Shown piece after piece: positions 13,215 to 25,649 of a stretch of DNA of 64,000 nucleotides (positions are counted from its first letter, which is position 1; every line of letters begins with the position of its first letter). Location of the stretch: assembly GCA_029532625.1 (NCBI GenBank), contig JARFXM010000003.1, positions 3,348,001-3,412,000 on the forward strand, given 5' to 3'. The position numbers and the translations under genes were made by a program. Source of the stretch: Lomentospora prolificans. Lineage: Eukaryota > Ascomycota > Sordariomycetes > Microascales > Microascaceae. Below the pieces are notes generated by a model. The model was not told the DNA's origin. It did no database searches and was given only the letters and a program-made list of their open reading frames with translations.

Positions 13215-14747
13215 TCATTCCGATACTGAGCCACTGTCCACCTTGGGCATGCTCTTGGTCGCGGTGATAGGATACTTGCTCAGACTCTCGTACCACTGAA
13301 CCACACTTCCGATCTAGAATACAGTCGAGCTCCTGTTAGCTCAGTTATGCTACACCGGTTGTGAGGAGAGAGAAAACGCTCCATGACTCACCAAAAAAGC
13401 CCACGAACCAATGAAGGTCGATAGTGTAGATGCGTATTCGACTCCAGGTTTCTCGGCCGCGAACCCGAGAGCACCGCAAAGAGTGAAGCCGATCGCCCCT
13501 ATGAGGTTCCAAAACCCCATATGCCAACCAAGGGAGGTGAAATTTGGTAGGTACCACCTTGTCTGAACTTCTAGCATGAAGAGGATGCTCGATATTATGA
13601 AGCCGCTACCACCAACGACCTTTTAGTTATGTTAGTAGACCTGGTCAAAAGACTATATCAAAATGACGAAACCGACCTGAGGCGCCCAATATGCGCCCCT
13701 AAGCGAGGCACCGTGAAGCTTCTCAATGATTGGTGGCAGACCACATATTCCAGCTATCCAGAAAATAGTTGCACCGCAAAACTGGAAGAAACACGCCAGG
13801 AACCCAATCTCCTTGAAATAGTGCGTCCTCATCTCCTCCCAGTTAGGCCACCAGCTCCAATTCCTTTCTGAAGTCGAGTCTCCGTCGCCATCATTCTTAG
13901 TCGCCAGTTGTTCACTAGCTATAGGGGGTGCCTTTAGAAGTGAGTGACGGATGCAGTGGTGGTGCTGACATGCGTGTCTAGGGACAACGGAGAGATGCGG
14001 TCGTTCGTTCTCTAAGGACCTTTCGACAGCCCAGCCAAAACAATCCGTGCGATTCTCATTGACCGCCTCTAGCATGAGCAACACTGATCCCAACTCGAAG
14101 ACAGTGGCACCGATAAACCCTGTTATACCACCTCCCCATGAGACTTCGTTTTTGAACTCTGAGGACGGAGCTACCAGGGGAAGCCATACGAAAGAGCCGT
14201 TGAAACACCAGATGACGGAACCTAGACGCACTGTTAGTAATTTTGAGTCTCAAAGTACGGACCTAAGTCTCCCGTTTCAGAAAGCCCTACCTATCGTGAA
14301 GACAATGGCGACATCGTATGACACGTCCCAAACCGGATATCTCACCAGCATCTTCCATAGGCCTCTTAAAACTCCTTGCCATGTGTTGGTCGGTCGAACT
14401 GCTTCAATCTTTCCCGATTCCAACTTCTGCTTCTCCACAATCGCAGCGTGTCTCCCTTTTCTATTGTCACGACTCCTCCAGACATACCAAGCCGCTAGCT
14501 GGGTTGGGGCCGCGGCGCCAGGGGGTTGCTCCTCTTCGTGCTTGATGGGGAAATAAGCAGTCGTCGGGTTCAAAACTTTCACCGGCCCGTGAACCTTCTT
14601 ACCCTCATCGTAAAATCGATCGCTGAAATGCCGTGTCGGGCCCATGATACCTGGATCAATTCTTCTGGTGGCTAGGTCAGGCTGGCCCAGTGGCGGACGA
14701 GGTTGATGAGTCATGAAAGCCCGGAGAGCTGGGGTTTCGCCCTGCAT
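13215..14747 (-). CDS. Fungal integral membrane protein, unknown function (six predicted helices)
   Basis: Four exons: 14747-14291, 14221-13677, 13619-13392 and 13313-13215, with introns of 69, 57 and 78 nt (donors GTAGGG, GTCGGT, GTGAGT; acceptors TAG, AAG, TAG; CTAAC branch sites visible). Joined they give 443 codons, 442 residues. The N-terminus (1-135) is soluble and Pro-rich. Hydrophobic segments lie at about 141-173, 183-207, 285-315, 335-356, 363-386 and 397-418, with a hydrophilic loop at about 208-284. The last exon supplies IGSVVQWYESL and a short polar tail. The layout resembles proteins annotated simply as integral membrane protein in filamentous ascomycetes. I cannot assign a substrate or pathway, and there are no catalytic motifs. 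A second in-frame ATG at codon 12 could also serve as start. The reconstruction is well supported because every junction keeps frame and hydrophobic continuity. Confidence 0.85.
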
Positions 14748-17376
14748 AAGTAGGTGTTTTGTAGAATTGTAGAATCAAACAACAAGGAAGTGAAAACTCT
14801 ATCTCGCGCCCCTTTTTCGGGATACTGTGGGAAATTTCTACGGCGTTTAGCGCCAAGTTTGTTCCTGATCCAGCGTCCCATCCTACTTTCGAGTCGACGT
14901 TGATCAGCGATAGCTGGCCCCTGCCAGCTCACGGCAAAGGCGGCAGTTTCCAGCCACATCCTTCCATTGTAACACGGATCCCTTCACGCCGGCTTGCCGC
15001 CTTCTTTAAGCCCCGGCTAACACACCGTCTAAATATCAACTCAACCCATTTTCCTTCTCACTTAGCTCAATCGAGTCGTTTTCTTGACTCTCGTAATATG
15101 CCGGCGTTTTTTGGGTAACAGCGATGGACCAAAAACTTAGGAGTGGTCGAATTTGTTGCGCTGATATTAGCCAACACAGAGTCGGAATGGGATGAAGATA
15201 TTGAGCATCAGGCCAGATTGGCGGATTCAAGACGTTGAATATCGCTGTCGGCCCTGAGCTTGGAAGGCGATGCGGTCTGCCGTATTCTCAATATACCACG
15301 TTCGGCTGCCACTCGTCTTCCACAATGCCGTCTGTCGATGCTGTTTCTCTTGGAATGTACCGATGCCTACTAGGGTTGACTCGTCAAAGCCGACGAAGGG
15401 TAAGCATACAAAGGTAGGACTCCCATTACTAGGAGTCTAAGTGAAAGCACTGGTCATCGCTGATGGCTCTAGGAGTGGCTTTTATAAAACATATAGCTAA
15501 ATTAATCCAATGCGCTGCTCGCATCTATCATAGCGCCACATGAATGATTAGCACGCGAAGTTCTAGGATTCCCGAATATTCATTATCAACATTTTGTTCA
15601 GGCTCTCCGATGCGACAGCTTCCTGGACTTCCAGGTCTAAACAACTATCTACTATTACGAAAGCCTTAATTTTGACAGACCAGCATAGAATCACTATATA
15701 TGTTGCAAGTGAGGCGGCTTTGGTAGCTGACTGGTAGACAAATGATGGCCTCCATGTTATAGAGTGAATTCGAAGCATCTATAATAGGGCTTGATTTATC
15801 AAGTAGCCATACCTCCCGTAAAGGAAACCATCTTTAATAATAATCACCTTAAATAGCACGCTGCCCACTAAGTTACCCAGAAGCCAGGTCAAGTCCATTT
15901 CTCAAGCTAAGACTCGATTCATACCTTGCGTATTGCCCAGCATATCCCTATACTAAGGAAAGATTTGAACTAGTTGTGACTCTCTCAGACTCTTGTGATG
16001 CAGTATAGCTCAGCTATCAGAAAAACAGCAGTGCGGCACTCGGCATAGTAAATGGCTATACCATTGTTCGCTTTTTCCTATTTACCAAGGCTTGTAGGTG
16101 ATGAAAGCCATGGAGGTGCATTTAGGTCACCGACAGCTTATGGCTGACTTATACATGTGTGGCCTAGTCGGAATTCATGTTTCCCATAGATACGGTAAGG
16201 TTGAATCAGTCACGAGTCCTCGATCTTTGAAGGACAGTAAAGTGGAAGAGATGTTGCCTTTCCCCAGGGCATCGAACTTTGAGCGAAAGCAAGCGGTAAG
16301 TTACCCACGTCAATAGAAGAAGCCCAGGATAGCTCAGCTTCGGATAGAGCCAAGGGGCCTTGGAAAGCCGTTGATCAGGCCTCGCAGTAGACTGGTTACC
16401 CTCGGTGTGATAATATATGTACACCAAAATAAAAAGAAAAGGAACACCATGACAAACTTGATTACTTCAGAACGGCAATCATCTACACGTCATCTCAGCT
16501 CGTGGAATCCACCCTTTGCGGTTGCCTCTCTGTACTACAAGGGGATTTGCCGCTCCACCTCGGGACAGAGACTAGGCAAGGACGAAGTTATGAGTTCTTC
16601 ATAACAGAAGTCCGGGTGCCGGCAGGGAACACAAAACTATGCCTTGGCTACGCTGTCAAGAGGGAACGTGCCGGGCGTGGTAATTACAGTGTCGGCAGCC
16701 GAGCGGCGGAGCATCATAATCAATCGTCAGGAGATGAGTCAAAGGGGATAAAGATAGCTGTAAGATGAGGGTAGAATGAGCAGGCGAAGACGGTGATGAG
16801 GAGCTCGGCGCTGTTCAGCAGGTAACTCACAATGCGGGTTCCCCCTTATAGGAAATATACTAACCGATGAGGTTGGTCAACCTAGTAATCTCTCTGATCC
16901 ACAATCAAGCCAACCGGGTATTCTACTTGTCAATCGTGGCAAGAAGAATGAATTAACTAACCAATCTTGTTCTCCATCACCCTCTGAGCTCTGTGAGTCG
17001 ATAAGAGCTTGCATCTCGTGCCAGCCTTGACGCCCACTCTCTCCTAGGCGCCCTTGACCACTTGCCGCCACACGTCTCTCAAATCGCCATCGCTTCCCCT
17101 CGACCATTTGGAGGCGCCCTTTCACCTTGTAAACACACACCTCGGAGACGAGCCAAAGGTTTTTGCTGTCTCTGTCAAATCTGAAAGCGAAAGAGAGAAG
17201 GGTAGAGCTTCCCGCTTTCTCCGAAGTACCATCTAAACGAATATCTCTCGGTTACAGTGTGGCGGATACACTTCTCGGTTAGGAACGACGGGCCTGTTTC
17301 GGCATCCCAGCATCTCGAGAGAAGAAATCATAGTGGCACCTTTCCCGTCCTAGCTTCCTTTTTGGGGGAGGGTAAG

Positions 17377-17408
17377 ACCCACTCCTTCCAACTACGGAAG
17401 GAGTGGGT
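17377..17408. repeat. Perfect 13-bp hairpin
   Basis: Arms ACCCACTCCTTCC (17377-17389) and GGAAGGAGTGGGT (17396-17408) are exact reverse complements around the 6-nt loop AACTAC. No flanking gene explains it. It could be a foldback remnant of a mobile element or an RNA hairpin. A second, shorter inverted repeat (ACCCGATCT, 2 nt, AGATCGGGT) lies at 17716-17735. Confidence 0.8.
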
Positions 17409-20400
17409 TAGCAGGGGATATTTATACATCTACTCTGTAGGCTTAACTATGCTCTTTATGATGGCCGGACAGACCTGGAAGAGAAGCCCCAGCTGTATGT
17501 CACGTCGATCAAAGCTGCTTTCTGGAATATTGGAGTATCTGCCGCATCCTGTTTTAGTCGGCCTGCGCTTTCCTCACGACGGACACACCCCGTTGCGGAG
17601 CATAGAATCTGATCTCATAACGCTGTTTCATCTGGTCTGATGAGGCGGAGCGGATAGCTGATCGACTGTGGGCATGTCTAATACGGGCCGCTGATGCGGC
17701 TCTGAGCAGGCAAGAACCCGATCTACAGATCGGGTCGACTTTCCATCTCGCTCGTAACTACAGGAGATTCTTAGGCCGACTGGCAACGGGACTTGATCCG
17801 TAATTCTATGTATTGGTGAAGAGTCACTCGGGGCGAACCTGAAGGGCCGGTGGAGAGAAGTGTTTAGAGAGAGGTCTCGGTGAAATAGTAGGACCCTGGT
17901 TTCCAAAGGTCGCACCCGAGTTAAGACACTCTATGGGACAAGGGAGGAGCTAGGGTGCGTAGTATCCGATGGGCCGCCTGCCGCTACCAATGGTTAACCG
18001 TAAAGTTACTCTCGTGGCTACCCCAAGTTTCATCTCGACTCTCGATATACAAGAGCATTTCAAGATATAAAGACAACATCGGGCCATCCGATTTAGCTCC
18101 TGGTAGCAGAGGGTGGCAACCTCAGCCGACAATGACGTTGAGACAAGACCGAGTGTGGGAGAAAGCGCACCTAGGTATCGGCATGCACAGAAACGTCGGG
18201 CGGATGGGACACGACAAGAGAAAAACTCCACTCCGGGAGCGTCGTGCAAGATCCGCAAGTTTGGAACTTGGTATCTGGGGGCGGAAACTGCCAGAGAGCT
18301 AGACTCTCTTGATCGACAGGGCCGCGACCGGTGATGAGATCCACTCTGACTTACACTTCGGGTGACAGTTAGCGGCGCATTTAATGATGCTGGCGCATGG
18401 TCAAATGGTTCGGATGTCGCTGAAACGCCACGGCAACCCTACATCAGAGGTTCGATCTTACTGCGCCTCGAAGTCAACAAGAAAGGTCTCTCATATTACA
18501 AATTGAGACATGGGTTGACGAAATCTGTATCTACGGCTAGAATTCCGCCGATACAGAACGGGAGTGATTCGGAGAGGGGCAAAAACTAGCACTTGAGGCT
18601 TCTGTGGGCAGGCCAGCAATCCCGCCCCGTGTTGCAGAAGGATAGTGCTAACCACCAAGGAAATGCCTGGGATGCGGGTCCTGTAGCATTCAGTTCCGTG
18701 CTGCCGCGGGACCTCTTCCAGCGCTAGGATGTAGATATTCCTTCAGTTTTCCAAAAGACATGGTTCGGACCAAAAATTTGGTCGGCGATCATCATTCTCC
18801 GCTCATCGTGGACGGGCGTATGTCATTTTGCTCCATGACACCGACGTGCGAGCGGGACCATGAAGCCCCTTCTATTTGCCTGAATTTTCCTCCTACCCTA
18901 CCGGCACCGGTTAAGCGACGTAGGCTTGGACGTCGACGCTAGAGGACAAGCTGTAGGCAGGCGGGTCCCAGCTCTCCGGTCCCAACGCCCGGCACTACGC
19001 CATGGTTTGGGCTCATTAGATCCCAAACACCCGTTACGGGGCCCGCCTTATAATGGGGGCTGGGCGCCGTGTCTCACTTGAAGGACTGTATGATAATTAG
19101 ATAGATAATACCGGGTGACACGGCTGCAAAGTTCAGACCAAATTCACGGGTCTAGGGAGCCAGGCAAATGAGACTCTCTCTCTTGCTCAAGGGTGTCGAA
19201 GGGCGAGGAAACTGTCCGTGGCGGCAAGAATATTGGTGCGAGGTCAACACCTTCGACCTTTCCGCTTTAGGAGTATGGTGCCGAGCTGGCTCTTCCGCAG
19301 TCCCGTGCTGGCTTTCGCCTGCTAATCTTGCGTTTGCGCCAAGTCGTTTCGCATACTTTGCTTTCCCCTTTCCTTCTCTAAAGGAAGGAATAATAAACGA
19401 TAAGTGGTGAATGGAAACAGTTGTCTCGAAGTAAAGCTAAAGGAGCCTCGAGGAGAAATGTACGGCAAGGATGAAAGGCTATGAGAGTGAGCAGAGTTTT
19501 GAGCACTCTTTTCCCTTCTTCCTGTTCGTCATTACTGAAGCCTGCCATTGGTAGGGCACACGACAACTCATAAAAGCTGATGGGACGGAGGTAGGCCCGT
19601 ATCATGACATCCACCCAAACTTCAATATAAAGCTAGAAGCAAGGGGTGTGGGAGGTGACGCAATCTGGGGAAGGGCATGCTGTCTACGAATGGTACTCGT
19701 CCAGCATCTTGCGAGAAATACACCGCTTGGGGCAACTGGTAAAGTGGACATAGGCACGGAAATAGCGGGGATGCGGACGGCTATGCTTGATTGCACACGA
19801 CGATCCCGTCTCGTAACCGTGCCCTTTAACTGGGAAAGGGATAAAGAAGGAACTGGGCTGTTTCGTCCGGAGGGAAGAGCCTCCGTCGGGAGAAGCGGGA
19901 GGTCGGGGCCACATCCGCTGGGGGTTGCCAGAATTTGACCGTCAAAGCTCCGCTGAGGGTGGTTGGCAAGATGCCAACACCAAATCGAACCAAGAAAGAA
20001 AGAAAGAGAGAGAAAGAGGTGACGTGACCGGATCCGATTACCTGAGGCCGTCTGGAGCACTCGGACCCACGAGTCTGGAGAATTGGACGTGAGGGCAGAA
20101 CACGGACGTCCCATGCCACTTTGTCATCTCGTCACAGACACAATAACCACATTGTTATCCATGGATGCCAATCTTCCCCAAGGGTAAAATTTACCCGGTT
20201 GCATTCTCCACCTATCTAACCTTAACGGATGTCGGATTCAACGCTTTAATCGTACATCCAGCAGCTGGCTTGCTAGCGAGAGCTTCCATTTCTCTTTTGC
20301 CGGGCTTCTTCAACTCAGGAAAGCTCCCCTGGGGACGAGCTAAGGAGCAATCTAACGAAAAGATGCACAAGCGTCGACAGCCAGCCCTCGTGAATAGGAA

Positions 20401-22039
20401 GTCGAGGATGAATCACGTTTAAAAAATTATGGGTTACTATTTTTCTCTTCTGCGCCGTTGCTCCCATCTCGAGTGGGTGGCACTAAATCAGACCGGTATT
20501 CAGGATCTGCCCTCCGAACCAGTTTCGTGATGTTGTGGTACGGTACCTCACGCTACTCCATCGAGGTGCCATGCGTCAAGTGGTTACCCAAGTGCTCTAA
20601 TTTGTCATTTAAGCGCCATCAAAAATAGGTTCAAGGCGGTCGACCCGTCGTCACCTGCTCTAGTTGGATATGCAAGCATTGTGACTCTCTCGCCCGTTTT
20701 GTGCTCGTTCGTGTTTATCCATGGCGAAGCTCCCGCATTTGATACAGGACGATGCAAAACTTTTTTTTCCTTTCTATTTTGGACGGCTCAACCAACCAGC
20801 CACTTTGTTGCTGCAAGTTGAGGTAGTTGCAGCGATCCGGCGTCCGCTTTGTAGGAGCTTTGGCCATGTGGGGAGAGAGCATTGAAGGGGGCGCGGAATG
20901 GGCCTTGAAAACCCACACACACTAAAAAGCGTCTTGATGGGGTTGAGAGCACCAAGGTGGGGAACTCAATGAGTAAAGTAGCATGCGGTGTTAACTGTCG
21001 GCCTCTCAGTGCTCCAAAGCAGTGCGTCAAATCCATGTAGTAGAGCTGGTGGACTCTTGATGGTACGCTGGCTCTGTGTCCGCTGAGCATCATTGATGTG
21101 TGCGGGAATACCACAACCCACTTCAATTGTATACATGACGATCGATTTGCGTCTGAGCAAATGCAGACAGACCCAACGGCGGAAAGCTATGCTTTCGACA
21201 GCTCCTCTTCCTTCTCTTGCAGGTGCATCCGCCACTGCCATCAAAGACCCTCGTGCTGCTATCTACTAGAATGTGTGCTACAATATGGATGTATCGTCTG
21301 ACTGACCCATTGGTTTGTGTGCTGGCGGAGTGTGTCTCAAGTTCACACACTCACTTATTCACTCACACTCGCACGCACACACTCGCGCACGCACATACGT
21401 TTGGGGCTCTTCTCCTCATCCATCGTACTTTCTTTAGAGACATCCATGGATGGTCAATTAGGGACTAACAACGCCGACCCTCGACCGTGATTCACACTGT
21501 CGGTTCAGGCCTTAGCTGTGTCAGGTTGCGCTTGTACGGATACATCCTATGTCAGGGTGGAAGTAAGGTTGACGGTCGTCAAACCAGCACAGGATGAATT
21601 GGCCAGCACCCATGGTTCGGACAAAACCTTATGGTTAAGGAGAAATGAGGTGCTAGCATCCATTGATCCTATTATGTCGACTTGGTGCCACTCGAGGAGG
21701 TATCGCCTCTCCTAGTCCCTCTGGGACTCGGCGAGTTTATGCTCATGCCATTGCTACGAGAGTACTTGTTATTTCGTGGATCTGGAACGAACCATTCTCC
21801 CTTCTGTACCGTCCTAGAGGGGCATAACCATGTACCCTATTTTTGAGAGGCGTATGCGCATGCATACGTGGGCGGACAGGCTAGAGCGCAACCTGCAGGA
21901 GTAGGAGAAGTTGGAGGAGTAGGGGTACTCGATACTGGTTCGGAGTATCAGTGACAACCCTTGGCTTTTCGAGCAACCTGGTCAGCTGTGTACTTCATAC
22001 CTTATCCCTCAATCGTCAAGACACCAACCCTGAAGCGAC

Positions 22040-23337
22040 GGCTTTACGCCTCCGCTTTCGCCTTTTATCCTGGCACCCCACCCCTCCTCTTCTCCCAATT
22101 GCGCTCGCTCTTGGCTTTCTCGCTCTCTCGTCCTCATCTTCGCGTCTACTTGTTGGGGGCCTTTCCACTGCCGGCTCCTACCCGGCTCGAGGATTTTTTT
22201 TTTTCTCGTTCTCTTCCATTCTTTTTTTTCTTCCCATCCTCACAGTCCATAAGCATAGCCAGCAACCCACCTGGAGCCGCCTAAGGCTCCCTGGCACTAG
22301 TCTAGCTAAACTCGCCTCTGTTTACTGGGTTGTTCTGATAATCTGTATTTGTCAGGGCTCACTCGTAGACGAACTAACCTACCTGGTGACTCTTGAATGC
22401 TTGCACTGCAGGCATGGAGATGGGCAACGGGCACACCACTCAATCATCCCACCCTAAAGATTGTAATGTTCCTTGTACCAACAGTTGTATCAATTGATGT
22501 GTATCGATAGATGTACCCTTGGGCCCCCCCCCCCCCCCCCCTTCGTAACACCACTTAGCTTCTGCGACTGGCACAGTAATAATGGTTCAACACTCCCCGC
22601 CGCTTGGAGCACAATAGTACCCCATGCTCGCCCACCCTCTTCCCAACCTTGGCCCTTCACCACTCATATTCTTTCCTCTCCGATATTCCGCTATTCTGGA
22701 CCATTTCTCTCCACCAGCTGGTCCTCGATTGTCTTTCTCCGAACACATCTCTCTGCCTCACGTTTCCTCTCTCCCCCCTCTCTTGTTCTCGCAATCTACC
22801 TCATGCTCGGAAAACGATTGTTTTTATGACGGAATATCTAACGACTTGTATCGAGATCCCCCTAGAAGCTTCTTTGATCTTGCTCCCCCATATCCCCAAT
22901 CTCCGGGTTTCCCTTGCTCGCCTGGTCGGCACCGTGCTATCCTTCCCCTTCAAATCTCACCATCGTTCCGAGTTCTCCACCTTCCCCGCGAAACTCAACC
23001 TTCCCTAGCAAATAGCGAAAAGGAGATCGAATTAAAACAACAATCGAGGGCGAATTATCATATTCTAGAGCAGCTAAATAAATCACCAATCTCGGTCTTA
23101 TAATTGGAACAAAGAAAAAAGGATTCACCGGGCTTGCTCGACTCGACTTAGGCCATTACGCACGCACTAGCCCCATTACGACACCTAGCCATTCCAACGA
23201 AGTCCCTTCCACCCCGCCATCGATTTTCAGTCTACCGCTTACCTTCCCGCCACTTTCACGATCGCGCCTAAACACTCTTCGCCGCCCGCCACATCTCCAC
23301 ACGACGGGATTGCAGGTCCCGAACATATATTGTCACC
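22040..23337 (+). promoter_or_regulatory. Pyrimidine-rich promoter/5' leader of ras2
   Basis: The plus strand becomes strongly C/T-rich from about 22040, with T runs at 22195-22205 and 22225-22235. The bias continues to the ras2 start codon, a pattern common around transcription starts of filamentous-fungal genes. Several short upstream ATG frames lie within it, so a long leader with upstream open frames is possible. The transcription start cannot be located from sequence. Inference from composition only. Confidence 0.35.
22524..22541. repeat. Poly-C run (18 nt)
   Basis: Uninterrupted run of 18 C upstream of ras2. Such homopolymers are length-unstable and prone to sequencing error. Confidence 0.9.
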
Positions 23338-24142
23338 ATGGCGGGAAAGATGGTACTGTACAAGTTGGTGGTCCTGGGCGATGGGGGGGTAGGGAAGACC
23401 GCTCTCACCATTCAGCTCTGTCTACAACACTTTGTTGAGACGGTAAGTCTTTCGATCCTTTAATTTGTCGCGGAGTCAGCTAGCGACCTGATCCGATCTC
23501 TTCCTTCATCCTCGTCTTTGCAGGTGCTAATCACGCTATCTTTTTTTCTATTAGTACGACCCGACAATCGAGGATTCGTATAGAAAGCAAGTTGTGATCG
23601 ATGGCCAATCCTGCATGCTTGAGGTGCTTGATACTGCTGGCCAGGAAGAATACACAGCCCTCCGAGACCAATGGATCAGAGATGGGGAAGGATTCGTTCT
23701 CGTGTATAGCATTTCTTCGCGGTCGTCGTTTTCTCGAATCCGGAGATTCTACAACCAAATCCAACGAGTCAAGGAGTCCGTCGCTTCATCACCCTCATAC
23801 CCCGGGTCGCCCATCGCTGCCGTAAGTCCACAAGCTCCCGTTCCGATTATGCTTGTTGGAAACAAGAGCGACCGAGCAACCGAGCGAGAGGTGTCGACAC
23901 AGGAGGGCCACGCCCTTGCCCGTGAACTGGGGTGCGAATTTGTCGAAGCCTCGGCTAAGAACTGCATAAATGTTGAGAAGGCGTTCTATGACGTGGTGAG
24001 AATCCTTCGCCGACAGCGCCTGGCAGCTTCCCAGCCTTATCAGCAAGCCCAGAAGGTATCTCGGCCGACGGGCAACGGTAGCTCGGAAATACGGCGAGAG
24101 AAGGGTAAGAAGTCGAGATCGAGTCGCTGCGTGCTATTATAG
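23338..24142 (+). CDS. ras2: Ras2/RasB-type small GTPase
   Basis: Membrane-attached GTP/GDP switch controlling polarised growth and morphogenesis in filamentous fungi. Exons 23338-23442 and 23555-24142 flank a 112-nt intron placed after codon 35 (VET|YDPT), giving 230 residues. The P-loop is GDGGVGKT (14-21), with the Asp-for-Ala substitution typical of the fungal Ras2/RasB group rather than Ras1. Other motifs are the switch I/effector YDPTIEDSY (36-44), DTAGQ (61-65), NKSD (138-141) and SAK (168-170). Residues equivalent to mammalian Gly12 and Gln61 are wild type. A Ser/Pro insert (about 112-128) before PIMLVGNKSD is also a Ras2-group trait. The C-terminus is basic and ends in the CaaX box CVLL; the terminal Leu favours geranylgeranylation. 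An alternative acceptor CAG at 23521-23523 would break the frame. Confidence 0.96.
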
Positions 24143-24180
24143 GTACGGAAACGAAATCTACGCAAAAGCCAAGCCAAATA

Positions 24181-24196
24181 TTATATATATATATAT
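24181..24196. repeat. (TA)n microsatellite
   Basis: Alternating TA dinucleotides about 40 bp after the ras2 stop codon, probably in the 3' untranslated region. Confidence 0.8.
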
Positions 24197-25329
24197 GTGT
24201 AAAGAGGGCGAAAACGGGATACCAGACTTTAGTGGTCGCTGCTCCCGCCGATACGACGTCCTGACGACTCAGCTCGCTATTTGCTCAACGAATGGAGCAT
24301 TTATCTGAGATTTGATCATCCAACCGCGAACATGTCTTTACCCCTGCCTGGAAGCCAAGGGGAGGATGTTTAGAGTATCGGAACGCCTGCCCTATATCTG
24401 TTTCTTAACGACTGGGCTGGTGGTGGTTGAAAGAGGATATGAAGTAAAGGAAATGAGAAAATGAGCTAGAGAATGAAAGGGAAAAAAAACCATTAAAGCC
24501 CAGGCATTCAAGCTTCAATACTGGCATGGAGCAATCAAGTTGGGGTGCCAAATTGGCGAATGGCGTACTAGTTAAAGGAGGCATATCTGGGGCGCAGGCT
24601 TCTTTTCCCATCTTCTTCTTCCGAAGTCTTGATTTCTTTTTTCTAAACTCCAAAAAGCTGCCTAGTGTCTATGGCCCGGTTCTTCTGTTATTCTATCTCT
24701 CTTTCCAATGGAAGATTCTTTATAATTGTTGTCCTCTACTCCTTCCCTCTTCCTGTGGTTTGATGTCTAAAGGATATTATCATTTTTGATTTTCCTTATT
24801 CCATGATGCATCCATCCCCTTCATGTTTGCTACTGGAGCCAGCTGCATTTGGATCCCCTCTTCGCGTTTCACATTACCACCTCCATAAGTCACACACCAC
24901 ATTATTACGTTGGAACTCACTATGTGACGGCCCAGCGTATCCAGCTAGCTTATTACCTTTTGATACTGTAGCTCCCTAGTCTAGCTGAGGAAATGAGAGG
25001 AAAAAGAAGAAAAAAAAACTTATGTCGGAAGCTCCTGCAAAAAAGGTACCTATCACTTTTCTATTGAAGACGAAAACCTCCAGTGCAACCAGACATTGTG
25101 TTGCATCCCATGTCACTCCAACGCCTGGCTATTGCCTCGATGAGAAATACACCCACATAAGCTCCCGAGTTATTTCGAATATCACTTTGCTTTTCGGGTA
25201 CACTTCCGTTTCGAGTGTACTAGAGTCGCGTTGAGGGATTTCACTAGCTGCGCAGGCAAGAGGGAAGCAGTAGGTACGCAAGCGATGGGATGCCGGATGT
25301 AGGGGCTTTTTTTCTTTCACTTTAGGGCC

Positions 25330-25346
25330 GGGGGGGGGGGGGGGGG
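25330..25346. repeat. Poly-G run (17 nt)
   Basis: Uninterrupted G run followed by CGCATGCATG. Length-unstable; its exact length in the assembly may be unreliable. Confidence 0.9.
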
Positions 25347-25649
25347 CGCATGCATGGGAGTGTTGGTAAATATGAAGGGTAATGCCTCGCCGAGGTTGGG
25401 GCAGACCGGGGAGTAAGTGGGCAATATTAAGCTGGCGATCCATGGGTCAAATTGCGCAAAACACACGGGTTGTGCACATAGTCAGCCTCCATGGATCAAC
25501 TATGGATGTTCATGTGCCTACATCCTGCATCCTGAATTTCCTCATTCCATAATAGTGCCTCCTATATTAAAGAAAAAAGAAAGTCGATGTTGCTATGCCC
25601 ATCAAGTCCCCTATCCTCGTCATGGAATTCGTTCTTCTTTATTCACAGA

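Larger units (their letters stand above)
14748..23337. other. Long intergenic region (8.6 kb) between divergent genes
   Basis: Shared upstream space of the minus-strand membrane protein gene and plus-strand ras2. No gene recognised; the longest frame (19602-20114, minus, 170 codons) has random composition. Contents: a somewhat AT-richer patch at about 15430-16100, a perfect 13-bp hairpin at 17377-17408, a 9-bp inverted repeat at 17716-17735, a CA/AC-rich stretch at about 21340-21400, and the pyrimidine-rich region leading into ras2 from about 22040. Confidence 0.5.
24143..25649. other. Intergenic between ras2 and the hydrolase pseudogene
   Basis: Begins with the presumed ras2 3' untranslated region, including the AT run at 24181-24196, then a T-rich stretch at about 24600-24790. 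Contains the poly-G run at 25330-25346. No gene recognised. Confidence 0.5.

Noticed and set aside
18440..18480. GGTTCGATC string suggesting a tRNA T-loop
   Set aside because: No acceptor stem or anticodon arm could be paired at the right distances.
18998..19020. GTTTGGG...CCCAAAC inverted repeat near 19000
   Set aside because: Only 7-bp arms with a 10-nt loop; arms this short occur often by chance.
19602..20114. 170-codon minus-strand frame in the gene desert
   Set aside because: No domain, no supporting splice sites or leader; consistent with a chance frame in GC-balanced DNA.
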